DNA of 64,000 nt from contig NZ_MIJB01000003.1 in NCBI RefSeq assembly GCF_002174305.1, positions 186,001 through 250,000 on the forward strand, written 5' to 3'. The translations under genes were made by a program, and so were the position numbers. Numbering within the stretch: position 1 is the stretch's first letter; each line of letters opens with the position of its first letter. The DNA comes from Aeromicrobium sp. PE09-221. Lineage in GTDB: Bacteria; Actinomycetota; Actinomycetes; Propionibacteriales; Nocardioidaceae. Below, piece by piece: positions 33,929 through 43,859 of the stretch. The notes under the pieces were generated by a model, which was given only the letters and a program-made list of their open reading frames with translations, searched no databases and was not told where the DNA came from.

Positions 33929-35953
33929 TCAGATGTCGAGGAAGCGGACGTCTTTGGCGTTGCGCTGGATGAACGAGCGGCGCTGGTCGACGTCCTCACC
34001 CATCAACACGGTGAAGATCTCATCGGCCACGGCCGCATCCGCGAGCGTGACCTGCCGCAGCAGTCGCCGCTCCGGGTCCATGGTGGTCTCCCACAGCTCG
34101 GAGTCGTTCATCTCACCGAGACCCTTGTACCGCTGCACCGGCGCCTCCTTGGGCAGCCGGTGACCGGCCTCGTCGCCCGCCGCGAGCAGCGCGTCGCGCT
34201 CGCGATCGGAGTAGGCCAGCTCGTGGGGGGCATTGGTCCACTTGATCTTGTACAGCGGGGGCTGCGCGAGGTACACGTGCCCGGCATCGATGAGCGGCTT
34301 CATGAAGCGGAACAACAGAGTCAGCAGCAGCGTGGTGATGTGCTGACCGTCGACATCGGCATCGGCCATCAGGACGATCTTGTTGTATCGCAGCTTGGCG
34401 ATGTCGAAGTCCTCGTGCACGCCGGTGCCGAGGGCGCTGATGATTGCCTGCACCTCGGCGTTCTGGAGGATCTTGTCGATGCGCGCCTTCTCGACATTCA
34501 GGATCTTGCCGCGCAGAGGCAGGATCGCCTGAGTCCGCGGATCGCGTCCGCCCTTGGCCGAGCCCCCGGCGGAGTTGCCCTCCACGACGAAGACCTCGCA
34601 CTCCTCGGGATTGCGGCTCGAGCAGTCGGCGAGCTTGCCGGGCAGCCCGCCGCTACCGAGGAATCCCTTGCGGTTGCGGGCGAGATCACGCGCCTTACGG
34701 GCCGCGAGGCGGGCCGAGGCGGCGTCCATCGACTTACGCACGATGGTCTTGCCCTCGCTCGGATGGGCCTCCAGCCAGGCGCCGAGCTCGTCGTTGAGCA
34801 TCTGCTGCACGAAGGTCTTGGCCTCGGTATTGCCCAGCTTGGTCTTGGTCTGCCCCTCGAACTGCGGCTCGGTGAGCTTGACCGAGATGATCGCGGTCAG
34901 CCCCTCGCGGATGTCATCGCCCGTGAGCCGGTCCTCCTTCTTCTTGATGAGGTTGTTGTTCTCGGCGAAGCGGTTGACCGTGGTGGTGATGGCAGCGCGG
35001 AAGCCCTCCTCGTGGGTTCCGCCCTCGTGGGTGTTGATGGTGTTGGCGAAGGTGTGGACCGACTCGCTGAAGCTCGCATTCCACTGCATCGCGAGTTCGA
35101 GCGAGAGACCGCTGGCCTCGTCCTCACGCTCGATGCTGATGACATCGGGATGGATGGGCTGGCGGTTGCCCGTGTTGATGTGCCTGACGTAGTCCACCAG
35201 GCCGCCGTCGTAGTGGAAGGTCACCTCGCGCTCGATCTCGTCGACCGTGCCCTCGGTGGCCTCGGGGTTGGAGTCGCCGGGGAGCTCGCGCTCATCGCGC
35301 AGGGTGATGGTCAGGCCCTTGTTCAGGAAGGCCATCTCCCGGAAACGCGTCTTGAGCGTCTCGAAATCGTAGGTCGTGGTCTCGAATATCTCATCGGAAG
35401 CGTAGAAGGTGGTGCTCGTGCCGGTCTCTTCGGTGGCCTCGTGACGCTCCAGGGGAGCATCGGGCTCGCCATAGGTGAAGGACTGCGTCCAGCGATAGCC
35501 ATCGTTCTTCACGTCGACATACAGGCGGGTGCTCAGCGCGTTGACGACCGAGACACCGACGCCATGCAGACCTCCGGAGACCTTGTAACCGCCGCCGCCG
35601 AACTTGCCGCCCGCGTGCAGCGAGGTGAGCACGAGCGTGACCGCAGGGATCTGCTCGGTGGGATGGACGCCCACCGGGATGCCGCGGCCGTCGTCCACGA
35701 CCCGCACACCGCCGTCAGCCTGCAGGACCACCAGGATCCGGCTGGCGTAGCCGGCGAGGGCTTCGTCGACGGAGTTGTCGACCACCTCGTAGACCAGATG
35801 GTGCAGGCCACGCTCACCGGTGGAGCCGATGTACATGCCGGGCCGCTTGCGCACGGCTTCCAGGCCTTCCAGGACCTGGATGTTGCTGGCGTCATAGGAC
35901 TGCGGCTGACCATCCGCGGGGAGGTCGCTGTTGCTCTCAGGCGCTGGAGTCAC
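33929..35953 (-). CDS. gyrB: DNA gyrase subunit B
   Basis: ATPase subunit of gyrase, 674 residues, starting at GTG 35953. The GHKL ATPase region shows [16 protein letters not shown] (catalytic Glu, Asn), DDGRGIPVG and [14 protein letters not shown]; the Toprim region has [15 protein letters not shown] and DADVDGQH. It ends [11 protein letters not shown], as in actinobacterial GyrB. There is no ribosome site before the start, but a -10-like TATACT lies six bases upstream, suggesting a leaderless mRNA. Confidence 0.98.
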   Translation of the reverse strand: MTPAPESNSDLPADGQPQSYDASNIQVLEGLEAVRKRPGMYIGSTGERGLHHLVYEVVDNSVDEALAGYASRILVVLQADGGVRVVDDGRGIPVGVHPTEQIPAVTLVLTSLHAGGKFGGGGYKVSGGLHGVGVSVVNALSTRLYVDVKNDGYRWTQSFTYGEPDAPLERHEATEETGTSTTFYASDEIFETTTYDFETLKTRFREMAFLNKGLTITLRDERELPGDSNPEATEGTVDEIEREVTFHYDGGLVDYVRHINTGNRQPIHPDVISIEREDEASGLSLELAMQWNASFSESVHTFANTINTHEGGTHEEGFRAAITTTVNRFAENNNLIKKKEDRLTGDDIREGLTAIISVKLTEPQFEGQTKTKLGNTEAKTFVQQMLNDELGAWLEAHPSEGKTIVRKSMDAASARLAARKARDLARNRKGFLGSGGLPGKLADCSSRNPEECEVFVVEGNSAGGSAKGGRDPRTQAILPLRGKILNVEKARIDKILQNAEVQAIISALGTGVHEDFDIAKLRYNKIVLMADADVDGQHITTLLLTLLFRFMKPLIDAGHVYLAQPPLYKIKWTNAPHELAYSDRERDALLAAGDEAGHRLPKEAPVQRYKGLGEMNDSELWETTMDPERRLLRQVTLADAAVADEIFTVLMGEDVDQRRSFIQRNAKDVRFLDI

Positions 35954-35965
35954 TCATTAAGTATA
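35954..35965 (-). promoter_or_regulatory. Candidate leaderless promoter of gyrB
   Basis: On the minus strand TATACT (35965-35960) is followed by TAATGA and then the GTG start at 35953, so transcription would begin at or next to the start codon. No Shine-Dalgarno sequence is present, and the -35 region is weak. The 217 bp between the gyrB start and the PAP2 start at 36183 hold no other gene. Confidence 0.5.
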
Positions 35966-36182
35966 CGGGCAACCTCGTGGCGCTCAGCGCATGCGCGGCG
36001 CAAAAGTGGATGTCATGTCTACGCCACAGTGTGGTTGTGCGCGACGAGAAGGGCCCTAGAACGCACTGCCGCCCCCTCCTCCAACCACCACCATGGCGGA
36101 GGGGGTATTCATCGTTCCAGCGTGGCGGTTGACACCGCGGTCGCTACGACAGGGGATTCACCGCATGGGGCACAGTGGAGTC

Positions 36183-37010
36183 ATGACCGCTCCGCTCGTC
36201 GCCGACCCGACCCGATCGGCTGCCGCGCGAGGCCGCGTCACCGGACCGGCGGTGGCCGTGGCGATCGCCGGCACCCTCGCCCTGGCCGGCCTGGTCATGG
36301 CCGCCCTGAGCTCCTCGACCGGTCAGCTCGTCGACGATGCAGCGATGAACGCGGTCACGGCCAGCAACACCGCCGAGATCACGCTGCTCAGCGTGCTCGG
36401 CCGGGTATCCGTCGGCGCCATCCTCGCGGTCGCCGGCTTCTGCGTCGTCATCGCACTGCTGCGACGGCGTTTCGCACATGCCGTCGGGGCCCTCGCGATC
36501 ATCGGGGGAGCCAATATCTCGACCCAGGTGCTGAAGGCGGTGCTGGACCGGCCGGACCTCGGCGTCGGCCTGCACCTGGCCAACAGTCTCCCGAGCGGCC
36601 ACACGACGGTGGTGGCCAGCGCGGTCGCCGGACTGGTGCTGGTGCTGCCCGCCGCGATCCGCCCGGTGATGGCGGGCGTCGGCACCGCGGCGATCGGACT
36701 CACGGGCCTGAGCACCATCGTCGCCGGGTGGCACCGTCCCGCCGATGTGGTCGGCGCGTTGCTCATGGTGGTGATCTGGACGAGTCTCGTCGCCGCCGTC
36801 CTGGGCGGCCACCGCGGGCGGACCTGGGCGTCGGCCCTCACTGGGCTGCTCGGCGCCGCCGCCTCGGTGGTGTTCCTCGGTGCCGTGGGCGTCCGACCTG
36901 CCTCGTCGTGGACCGATGTCATGCTCGCGACCAGCGTGCTGGGAGCGGTGGCGGCGTTGACTGCGGCCGCCGTCACACTCTTCGTCGCGGTCACCCCGGC
37001 TCACGACTGA
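36183..37010 (+). CDS. PAP2-family membrane phosphatase
   Basis: Membrane protein of 275 residues from ATG 36183, with about eight helices. All three acid-phosphatase motifs are visible: KAVLDRPD (motif 1), SLPSGHTTVVA (motif 2) and STIVAGWHRPADVVGA (motif 3, catalytic His). It may dephosphorylate undecaprenyl diphosphate or phosphatidic-type lipids. Motif 3 has Ile-Val-Ala-Gly-Trp-His rather than the usual Ser-Arg...His, a variation seen in some actinobacterial members. It is convergent with the DUF721/recF/dnaN block. Confidence 0.85.
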   Translation: MTAPLVADPTRSAAARGRVTGPAVAVAIAGTLALAGLVMAALSSSTGQLVDDAAMNAVTASNTAEITLLSVLGRVSVGAILAVAGFCVVIALLRRRFAHAVGALAIIGGANISTQVLKAVLDRPDLGVGLHLANSLPSGHTTVVASAVAGLVLVLPAAIRPVMAGVGTAAIGLTGLSTIVAGWHRPADVVGALLMVVIWTSLVAAVLGGHRGRTWASALTGLLGAAASVVFLGAVGVRPASSWTDVMLATSVLGAVAALTAAAVTLFVAVTPAHD

Positions 37011-37031
37011 CCGCGTTGTACCGGGAAGTGA

Positions 37032-37583
37032 TCAGCCGTAGGTGTCGCGGGGGCCCCGGCCCCCGCGGACCGAGCGTCGGCCGCGGGTCCACGACGGCGC
37101 CTGCGGACCACGGATATCGAGCCGGATCACCGAACCGTCGCCGAGCAGCTCGTTGAGCTTCGCCACCAGGCGAGGTGCGAGGAGGGTCAGCTCCCGCGCC
37201 CACGCGGTCGACGTCGCCTGGATGCGCACGATGCCGTCCTCGAAGCCGACCACTTCGCTGTGCTGCGCCACCTCCGGGCCCACGACTGAGGCCCAGTCCG
37301 TGAACACGCGCGTCGCGGCCAGTTGATCGGCCCACCCCTGCTGGTGCACCAGCTCTCCGACGAAATCACCGAGGGGTGTCGCATCCTCGCGCTGGGGACG
37401 GGTGGCTCGGCGCCGAACACGTCCGCGCCGACGCTGGGGAGCGGCCGGAGCACCGCTCGCGCGATAGGAGTCGGCGATCTCACGCGCCATCTTGACCACG
37501 TCGTCGGCCGAGTGCCACGGCACCTCGTCCTCCGGCTGTGTCTCCTCAGGCCACTCCTCATCGCCTGGCTTCGTCTCGCTCAT
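37032..37583 (-). CDS. DUF721 (DciA-like) family protein
   Basis: Protein of 183 residues: a charged, variable N-terminal half and a C-terminal DUF721 domain ([46 protein letters not shown]). The family includes DciA, the ancestral loader/operator of the replicative helicase DnaB, and is conserved between recF and gyrB in actinobacteria. The N-terminus is rich in Arg ([12 protein letters not shown]), perhaps for DNA binding. The ATG overlaps the recF stop as ATGA. Confidence 0.88.
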   Translation of the reverse strand: MSETKPGDEEWPEETQPEDEVPWHSADDVVKMAREIADSYRASGAPAAPQRRRGRVRRRATRPQREDATPLGDFVGELVHQQGWADQLAATRVFTDWASVVGPEVAQHSEVVGFEDGIVRIQATSTAWARELTLLAPRLVAKLNELLGDGSVIRLDIRGPQAPSWTRGRRSVRGGRGPRDTYG

Positions 37584-38704
37584 GCCGGCGTCACCTTGCC
37601 CGCCTGGACCGCGAAGCGCTCGTCGCCCAGCCCCGCGGGGACGTCGGCCTCGACCGCCGCGGTCACGAGCACCTGCTCCGCACCGCTCACGAGGGTGGCG
37701 AGGTGGTCGCGTCGGCGCTGATCGAGCTCGGCGAAGACATCATCGAGGATGAGGATCGGATCATCGCCCTCGTCGCGCAGTAGGTCATAGGAGGCGAGCC
37801 GCAGGGCGAGCGCGAGGGACCACGACTCGCCATGACTCGCATATCCCTTGGCCGGGAGGTCTCCGATGCCGAGCACTACCTCGTCGCGATGCGGGCCGAC
37901 GAGGCTCACGCCGCGCTCCAACTCGTCGCGACGGCGACGGTCCATCTCCTCGAGCAGCGCATCGGCGAGCGCCTGCGGGGCTCTTTCGCCGCGATCGATC
38001 GCTGCCGCGGCCGGCCGATAGACGGCGCTCACTTCGCGCCGATCGGGAGACGCGGCCGCGGCGACGGATTGATAGGCCACCGTCGCATAGGGAGTGAGCT
38101 CGTCCAACAGAGCGAGGCGCGCAGCAGTGAGCTCACCCCCGTTGCGAGCCAGCGACTCATTCCACACATCCAAAGTCGACAAATCGACTTGTCGCTTTCT
38201 CGCTGTTTTCAAGAGTGTGTTGCGCTGCTTCAGCGTCCGATCGTAATCGGCCTTGACGCCCGCGAGCCGCGGAGCACGCATCACCAGCAGACCATCCAGG
38301 AAGTGCCGGCGATCAGACGGATCACCCTTCACCAACGCGAGATCCTCGGGGGAGAAGATCACGCTGCGCACCATGCCGACCAGGTCGCGCACCCGCGGCA
38401 CCGCATTGCGATTGACTCGCGCACGGTTCGACCTCCCCGGCGTGATCTCCACCTCGACCAAGGCCGGACGATCATCCTTGACCACCTCGGCGCGCACGAT
38501 CGCCTGGTCGGCCCCCGCACGCACGAGGGGAGCGTCTGCGGACACCCGATGCGAGGTCAGGCGCGAGATGTAATCGACGGCCTCTACCAGATTGGTCTTG
38601 CCCTGGCCGTTGGCTCCGACGAACGCCGTCGCCCCCGGGCGCAGGTCGATATCGACGCTCTCATACGAGCGGAAATCGACGAGCGAGAGGCGACGGACAT
38701 GCAC
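37580..38704 (-). CDS. recF: DNA replication and repair protein RecF
   Basis: SMC-like ATPase of 374 residues that helps load RecA at single-stranded gaps. Walker A is [10 protein letters not shown] (about 33-42), the ABC signature lies in [15 protein letters not shown], and Walker B/D-loop in [12 protein letters not shown]. It starts at ATG 38704 and runs into DUF721. A 56-bp gap separates it from gnd upstream. Confidence 0.96.
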   Translation of the reverse strand: MHVRRLSLVDFRSYESVDIDLRPGATAFVGANGQGKTNLVEAVDYISRLTSHRVSADAPLVRAGADQAIVRAEVVKDDRPALVEVEITPGRSNRARVNRNAVPRVRDLVGMVRSVIFSPEDLALVKGDPSDRRHFLDGLLVMRAPRLAGVKADYDRTLKQRNTLLKTARKRQVDLSTLDVWNESLARNGGELTAARLALLDELTPYATVAYQSVAAAASPDRREVSAVYRPAAAAIDRGERAPQALADALLEEMDRRRRDELERGVSLVGPHRDEVVLGIGDLPAKGYASHGESWSLALALRLASYDLLRDEGDDPILILDDVFAELDQRRRDHLATLVSGAEQVLVTAAVEADVPAGLGDERFAVQAGKVTPA

Positions 38705-38760
38705 GCGTCCACCGTAACCGGTGCGGTGGCCTCATGGCCGCCCCACCGGAGGGCTGCGCC

Positions 38761-39675
38761 TCAGTGGGCGGCTGGGGGGACGTCGGGGGATTCCTCGGTG
38801 GCACGCACCGCATGGCCGCCGAACTGCTGACGCATCGCCGCGACGGCCTGCATGGCCGGGGACTCGTCCTGACGAGACGTGAAGCGCGCGAACAGCGCGG
38901 CCGCGATGGTGTGCACCGGTACCGCATGGTCGATGGCCGCCTCGACCGTCCAGCGACCCTCACCGGAATCCTCGGCGTAACCACGGATCTGGGAGAGACC
39001 CGGGTCATCCTGGAGCGCCTTGACCAGCAGATCCAACAGCCAGGACCGCACGACCGTGCCGACCCGCCAGGAGTCGAAGACCTCAGTGACATTGTCGACG
39101 ATGTCGGACTTCTCGAGCAGCTCGAAGCCCTCGGCATAGGCCTGCATCATCGCGTACTCGATGCCATTGTGGACCATCTTGGAGAAGTGCCCGGCGCCCA
39201 CACGTCCGGCGTGGACGAAGCCCTCCTCAGGACCGGGCCGCAGCGCATCGAAGGCCGGCCGGACCTTCGCGATGTCCTCCTCAGAGCCGCCGGCCATCAG
39301 CGCGTAGCCGTTCTCCAGACCCCAGACTCCGCCGCTGACCCCGCAGTCGACATAGCCGATACCTCGCTTGGAGAGCTGGTCGGCGTGGAGTTCATCGTCG
39401 GTCCAGCGCGAATTGCCACCATCGACGACGACATCCCCCTCGCCGAGCAGCTCTGCGAGAGCCTCGACCGTCGCATGCGTGGCATCACCGTGCGGCACCA
39501 TGATCCACACGACTTTCGGCGCATCGTCGGGCAACTGCTGCACGAGGTCGGCGAGCGAGGCGACATCGCTGAGCTCCTGGTCGCGGTCGTAGCCGACGAC
39601 CGTGAGCCCGGCATTGCGCATGCGGGTGCGCATATTGCCACCCATCTTGCCCAGACCGACGAGTCCGATGTGCAT
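38761..39675 (-). CDS. gnd: 6-phosphogluconate dehydrogenase, short NAD-type (GndA/YqeC-like)
   Basis: Decarboxylating 6-phosphogluconate dehydrogenase of 304 residues, belonging to the short form of the family. Start ATG 39675 places AAGGAAG eight bases upstream and begins at the dinucleotide fold (IGLVGLGKMGGNM). The substrate-binding GVSGGVWGLENGYALMAGG and catalytic Lys in GHFSKMVHNGIEY are present. The gene sits between dnaN and recF, a placement well known in mycobacteria and other actinobacteria. Confidence 0.94.
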   Translation of the reverse strand: MHIGLVGLGKMGGNMRTRMRNAGLTVVGYDRDQELSDVASLADLVQQLPDDAPKVVWIMVPHGDATHATVEALAELLGEGDVVVDGGNSRWTDDELHADQLSKRGIGYVDCGVSGGVWGLENGYALMAGGSEEDIAKVRPAFDALRPGPEEGFVHAGRVGAGHFSKMVHNGIEYAMMQAYAEGFELLEKSDIVDNVTEVFDSWRVGTVVRSWLLDLLVKALQDDPGLSQIRGYAEDSGEGRWTVEAAIDHAVPVHTIAAALFARFTSRQDESPAMQAVAAMRQQFGGHAVRATEESPDVPPAAH

Positions 39676-39701
39676 CGAGGTCACTTCCTTGGAGATCGGG
39701 T

Positions 39702-40844
39702 TCAATTTTGCAGACGAACCGGCATGATCAGGTAGCGGAACGCTCCGTCGGGGTCGTTGCCGACCTCGGAGACGCCCGACATCGCCGCCGGCTTGGTGTG
39801 TTGCGTGAACGCCAGGTGGACGACCGGCTCGGACATGACACCGAGGCCCTCCAGCAGATAGGTCGGGTTGAAGCCGATCGAGATGTCCGGACCGTCGAGG
39901 GTGGCCTCGATGGTCTCGGAGGCCTGGGCCTCGTCGCCGCTGCCGGCCTCCAGGAGCACCTGCCCCTCGGAGAAGCTCAGGCGAACCGGGGTATTGCGCT
40001 CGGCGACGAGGGCGACACGCTTGACGGCTTCGATGAAGGTCGACGTGCCCACATAGGCGACGGTCTCCGCCTGGGCGGCGAAGAGCTGGCGCACCCGGGG
40101 GAAGTCTCCCTCCAGCAGCCGGGTGGTGGTACGCCGGATGCCGTTGCCCACCGTGCCCTCGAAGCCGATCATGCCGTCTCCGGCGTCGCCGCCGGAGATC
40201 GCGATCGTGACCTCGCCGCTGGTAGCCAGTGCACGGGCGGTCTCGCCGAGCACGCGGGCAGGGACGAGGGCGCGAGCCGACACGTCAGCCGCCTCGGGAT
40301 ACCAGGGCAGATCGCGGAGGCTCGCACGGAAGCGGTCGGTCGCCATCAGGGAGATCGTCTCCCCCTCGAGCTCGAGCCTGACACCGGTGAGCAGCGGCAG
40401 CATCTCGTCGCGACCGGCGGCCGCGCTCGCTTGCGCGACGGCCGTGGCGAAGGCATCGGCCTTGACGGTGCCCGAGACGGTGGGCATCTCGGGCAGCTGC
40501 GGATATTCGTCGACCGGCATGGTCTGCAGGCTGAATCTCGCGGAGCCGCAGGTGACCTGCATCTTGGAGCCGTCGACGACGACATCGACCGGCTGGTGGG
40601 GCAGTGCCTTGACGATCTCCGCGAGCAGGCGCCCCGAGACGAGGACCTGGCCGTCGTCGTGGACCTCGGCGGGCAGCGTGGCCCGCGTCGAGGTCTCGTA
40701 GTCGAAGCCCGCGAGGGTCAGCTGACCGTCCGCGGTCTGAAGCAGAAGTCCGGCCAGCACGGGCACGCTCGGCCGGTTGGGCAGACTGCGAGCCGTCCAT
40801 GCGACGGCATCGGCGAGGGTGTCGCGGTCGATGCGGAACTTCAC
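39702..40844 (-). CDS. dnaN: DNA polymerase III sliding clamp (beta subunit)
   Basis: Protein of 380 residues with three clamp repeats, starting at GTG 40844 with the standard KFRIDRDTLADAVAW opening. It ends YLIMPVRLQN, the typical C-terminus of the clamp (MPMRL). It forms a ring that tethers polymerase to DNA. It lies downstream of dnaA in the same direction, with the origin between them. Confidence 0.97.
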   Translation of the reverse strand: MKFRIDRDTLADAVAWTARSLPNRPSVPVLAGLLLQTADGQLTLAGFDYETSTRATLPAEVHDDGQVLVSGRLLAEIVKALPHQPVDVVVDGSKMQVTCGSARFSLQTMPVDEYPQLPEMPTVSGTVKADAFATAVAQASAAAGRDEMLPLLTGVRLELEGETISLMATDRFRASLRDLPWYPEAADVSARALVPARVLGETARALATSGEVTIAISGGDAGDGMIGFEGTVGNGIRRTTTRLLEGDFPRVRQLFAAQAETVAYVGTSTFIEAVKRVALVAERNTPVRLSFSEGQVLLEAGSGDEAQASETIEATLDGPDISIGFNPTYLLEGLGVMSEPVVHLAFTQHTKPAAMSGVSEVGNDPDGAFRYLIMPVRLQN

Positions 40845-41244
40845 GAGAGCTGGGCCTTTCGGGTCGCACGGGAGATGCATCGAATCCTGCCACGAGCGGA
40901 CGACAGCGAACCAGTGCGGGAGGTTTGCCGACCGTCTGTCCACACGTCAGGGCGATGGTGACTTCGCCGGGTTCTTGTCATGTAGATCTCTGTCGTCGTA
41001 GTAGTAGGCGCTGTGGATCCTGTGGAGAACCGCTGTTTGCGCAGGTCATGGCGATGGATGGACAGTGGATGATGTGTGGAGTGCCTCGTGGAGTGGTCCC
41101 GTCGGGGTGTGGACGGCCGGCTGATGTCCACGGTCCGTACACAGGAGAGCCCCGGGGGCTCCACTGTCCGTCCACAGTTACCCACAGTGTTTTCCCCAGG
41201 TGTGAAAAGAGGTTGACGCGCGCGGTGGCCGAGTTGTAGCGACA
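40845..41244. other. oriC: Likely chromosomal origin (oriC) between dnaN and dnaA
   Basis: This 400-bp non-coding stretch has many DnaA-box-like 9-mers on both strands. Examples are CTGTCCACA at 40936-40944 (8/9 to TTGTCCACA), TGTGGATCC at 41012-41020, TGTGGAGAA at 41021-41029 (8/9 on the complement), CCGTCCACA at 41168-41176 and TTACCCACA at 41178-41186 (8/9 to TTATCCACA). The dnaA-dnaN gap is the usual actinobacterial origin. No clear AT-rich unwinding element stands out; the most AT-rich part is about 40973-41010. Confidence 0.85.
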
Positions 41245-42726
41245 TCACGCTTGACGCGCCTGCTGCTTGATGCGGGCGGTGAGCTCGGTCACCTGGTTGT
41301 AGACGGCATGCTTCTCCGCCATGAGCTTGCGGATCTTGCGTTCGGCGTGCATCACGGTGGTGTGATCGCGACCGCCGAACTCCTGCCCGATCTTCGGCAG
41401 CGACATGTCGGTGAGCTCGCGGCAGAGGTACATGGCGATCTGCCGTGCCAGCACGAGGCTGCGGGAGCGATTGGTGCCGCAGATCTCGTCGATCGTGAAC
41501 TCGGTGTAGGTAGCGGTCTGGGCCATGATGACGCCGACCGTGATCTCGGGCTCTTCGCCCTCGGCCACGAGATCCTTCAACACGATCTGCGCGAGCTGGA
41601 GATCGACTGTCGTACCGTTGAGGTTCGCGAAGGCGGTGGCGCGGATGAGCGCTCCCTCGAGCTCGCGGATATTGGTCTGGACCTTGCTGGCGATGAACTC
41701 CAGCACATCGGCGGGCGCGGTCAGCTTCTCATTCGATGCCTTCTTGCGGAGGATCGCGATGCGGGTCTCGAGATCGGGGGGCAGCATCTCGGTCTGGAGT
41801 CCCCAGGTGAACCGGTTGCGCAGGCGCTCCTCGAGGGTCTTGAGCTCCTGCGGCGGACGGTCGGAGGTCATGACGATCTGCTTGTTCTCGTTGTGGAGCG
41901 CGTTGAAGGTGTGGAAGAACTCCTCCTGCGTCGACTCCTTGCGTTCGAGGAACTGGATGTCGTCGACGAGGAGCACGTCGATCTCGCGGTACTTTCGGCG
42001 CAGGGCGGGCGTCCGGTTCTCGCCGATCGCGTTGATGACGTCGTTGACGAACTCCTCGGAGCTGACGTAGCGGACGCGCGAGGATGGATACAGGTTGAGC
42101 ACGTAGTGCCCGATCGCGTGCAGCAGGTGGGTCTTGCCCAGTCCGGAGTCGCCGTGGATGACGAGCGGGTTGTAGGCCTTGCCGGGTGCCTCGGCTGCGG
42201 CGACGGCCGCGGCGTGCGCGAAGCGGTTGGACGATCCGATGACGAAGTTCTCGAATTGGTACCGCGGGTTGAGCCGAGCCTCGGCGATGCTGCTGCGGTG
42301 CTGCTCGGAGCTGACGGGGCCCATGGCAGCCGGACGACTCACCCAGCTGGGGGTGAGCACATCGCTCTCGGCGGGCTCGTCCGTGTCGTCGAGATCGTCG
42401 TCGTCCTCGTCGATGACCGTAGATGTCTCTTTATCGACATATGCCTTTGTCTCTATGTCGTCGAGGACGCTCGGATCGATCGTGACGACGAGGCGTGTGT
42501 CCCGGCCGAGCCGTGTGGTGAGCGCCTGCTCGACGGCCGGCCGTACGCGCGATTCGAGCTGGGCACGGGTCAGATCGTCCTGCACCGCGACGATGAGCAG
42601 GCCGTCGTGGTGCGAGAGTGGCTTGGCCCCGTAGACCCAGACCTTGGCGCCGGGTGAGAGCGTGGCGACGGCCTCGGCCCACACATCGTCGAGGTCCTGG
42701 CTCTGGCCGTGATCCACATCGCTCAC
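41245..42726 (-). CDS. dnaA: Chromosomal replication initiator DnaA
   Basis: AAA+ initiator of 493 residues. GTG 42726 is chosen because GAGGAG lies about ten bases upstream and because the first conserved residues ([13 protein letters not shown], domain I) follow at once. Domain II is acidic and variable. Domain III has Walker [17 protein letters not shown] and Walker [14 protein letters not shown]; domain IV ends with the DNA-binding signature [16 protein letters not shown]. The open frame continues upstream of the start but that part is not conserved and lies over DnaA boxes and rpmH. Confidence 0.97.
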   Translation of the reverse strand: MSDVDHGQSQDLDDVWAEAVATLSPGAKVWVYGAKPLSHHDGLLIVAVQDDLTRAQLESRVRPAVEQALTTRLGRDTRLVVTIDPSVLDDIETKAYVDKETSTVIDEDDDDLDDTDEPAESDVLTPSWVSRPAAMGPVSSEQHRSSIAEARLNPRYQFENFVIGSSNRFAHAAAVAAAEAPGKAYNPLVIHGDSGLGKTHLLHAIGHYVLNLYPSSRVRYVSSEEFVNDVINAIGENRTPALRRKYREIDVLLVDDIQFLERKESTQEEFFHTFNALHNENKQIVMTSDRPPQELKTLEERLRNRFTWGLQTEMLPPDLETRIAILRKKASNEKLTAPADVLEFIASKVQTNIRELEGALIRATAFANLNGTTVDLQLAQIVLKDLVAEGEEPEITVGVIMAQTATYTEFTIDEICGTNRSRSLVLARQIAMYLCRELTDMSLPKIGQEFGGRDHTTVMHAERKIRKLMAEKHAVYNQVTELTARIKQQARQA

Positions 42727-43108
42727 CGACGTCGCGCTCCTCGTAGCTGGTCTCGTCCTGCCTGTGATGACGGGCGATCGGCCCGCCTTGTCCACACACT
42801 TGTCCACAGACTGTGAATGGAGGACGCCCCCGAGAGCACATTCCTGTGGAAAAGCCTTCTGGGACTCTAACGGCGAGTGCCTCACTCCCACAACCCGGGT
42901 TGAAGAAAACTGTGGACACATCGGCGTGTCGACTGGAAGTCGGAGGCGATGGCGCAGTAGAAGGGGCCGGTTTGACCCGATTCTGGTGCGCCCCGTACCG
43001 TAGAGAGGGTCGACACGTGCGACTTCCGCCGCATGCCCACGAGGTAGACTTCGCGGGCGAGCGGTGGCCGTCGATCGCGGCCCACTACAGACGTCAAAGG
43101 AAAGACTC
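42727..43108. promoter_or_regulatory. dnaA-rpmH intergenic region with DnaA boxes and rpmH promoter
   Basis: Two perfect TTGTCCACA boxes lie at 42788-42796 and 42800-42808, 12 bp apart, with near matches at 42845-42853 (TGTGGAAAA) and 42911-42919 (TGTGGACAC), which suggest DnaA autoregulation or a second origin half. A likely rpmH promoter is TTGACC (42972-42977), an 18-bp spacer and TACCGT (42996-43001). No gene is seen in these 382 bp. Confidence 0.8.
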
Positions 43109-43246
43109 GTGAGTAAGCGCACCTTCCAGCCCAATAACCGCCGTCGCGCCAAGAAGCACGGTTTCCGTCTCCGCATGCGTACGCGTGCCGGCCGCGCGAT
43201 CCTGTCTTCGCGCCGTCGCAAGGGCCGCGCCAACCTGTCTGCCTGA
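43109..43246 (+). CDS. rpmH: 50S ribosomal protein L34
   Basis: Highly basic 45-residue ribosomal protein from GTG 43109 with AAAGGAAAG upstream. The sequence [17 protein letters not shown] and the closing [11 protein letters not shown] are the L34 signature. It opens the plus-strand operon that runs through rnpA, yidD and yidC. Confidence 0.98.
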   Translation: MSKRTFQPNNRRRAKKHGFRLRMRTRAGRAILSSRRRKGRANLSA

Positions 43247-43251
43247 TCCGC

Positions 43252-43599
43252 GTGCTCGCGCGCGCCCATCGCATGCGCGACGGTGACACGTTTCGCCACG
43301 TGATCCGTCGTGGGCGCAAGGGCGCGACCCCCGCGCTCGTCGTCCATGCGATAGATCCAACGGAACCGACGGATTCGTCCGTCGGTTTCGTCGTCAGCAA
43401 GGCGGTGGGGGGCGCGGTGCAACGCAATCAGGTCAAACGTCGCCTTCGTCACCTCATGCGAGATCGTGTGGAACAGTTCGCGACGCCCCGGTGGGTGGTC
43501 GTAAGGGCGCTTCCGGCCTCGGCGTGGGCCACGTCCGCTGAGCTCGGCGCGTATCTGGATGAAGCCCTGGCACGAGCGAACCGCCGGGTGGATCGATGA
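43252..43599 (+). CDS. rnpA: Ribonuclease P protein component
   Basis: Protein subunit of RNase P, 115 residues from GTG 43252, five bases after rpmH. The RNR motif region is present as [20 protein letters not shown], preceded by [10 protein letters not shown]. It binds the catalytic RNA (not in this window) to process tRNA 5' ends. Its stop overlaps the yidD start (ATGA). Confidence 0.95.
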   Translation: MLARAHRMRDGDTFRHVIRRGRKGATPALVVHAIDPTEPTDSSVGFVVSKAVGGAVQRNQVKRRLRHLMRDRVEQFATPRWVVVRALPASAWATSAELGAYLDEALARANRRVDR

Positions 43600-43859
43600 G
43601 ACGGCTCCTCGTCGCCCTGTTGCGGGCGTACCGCGCGGTGATCAGCCCGATGTACGGGCAGACCTGCCGTTTCTATCCGAGCTGCTCAGCCTACGCCCTC
43701 GAGGCGGTTGAGCGGCACGGTGCGATGCGCGGCTCGTGGCTCGCCCTGCGGCGGCTGGTGCGGTGCCACCCGTGGACGCCGGGAGGCGTCGATCTCGTAC
43801 CCCCATCGACGGCGCGTTCCGCTACGTCGTCTCAAGGAGAAGCATGTTCGACTTCCTAG
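43596..43859 (+). CDS. yidD: Membrane protein insertion efficiency factor YidD
   Basis: 87-residue protein with the YidD core: [31 protein letters not shown] and [19 protein letters not shown] are split here by a short segment, with the three conserved cysteines. It assists YidC in inserting membrane proteins. It overlaps rnpA by four bases and yidC by 16. Confidence 0.94.
   Translation: MRRLLVALLRAYRAVISPMYGQTCRFYPSCSAYALEAVERHGAMRGSWLALRRLVRCHPWTPGGVDLVPPSTARSATSSQGEACSTS

Noticed and set aside
33863..37156. Very long open frame on the plus strand (over 1000 codons) across gyrB
   Set aside because: It is antisense to gyrB and runs on through the PAP2 gene. High-GC codon bias leaves such frames open; the translation has no recognisable domain.
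42727..43452. N-terminal extension of dnaA by about 240 codons
   Set aside because: It would cover DnaA boxes, the rpmH promoter and rpmH itself. GTG 42726 has a good ribosome site and gives the standard protein length.
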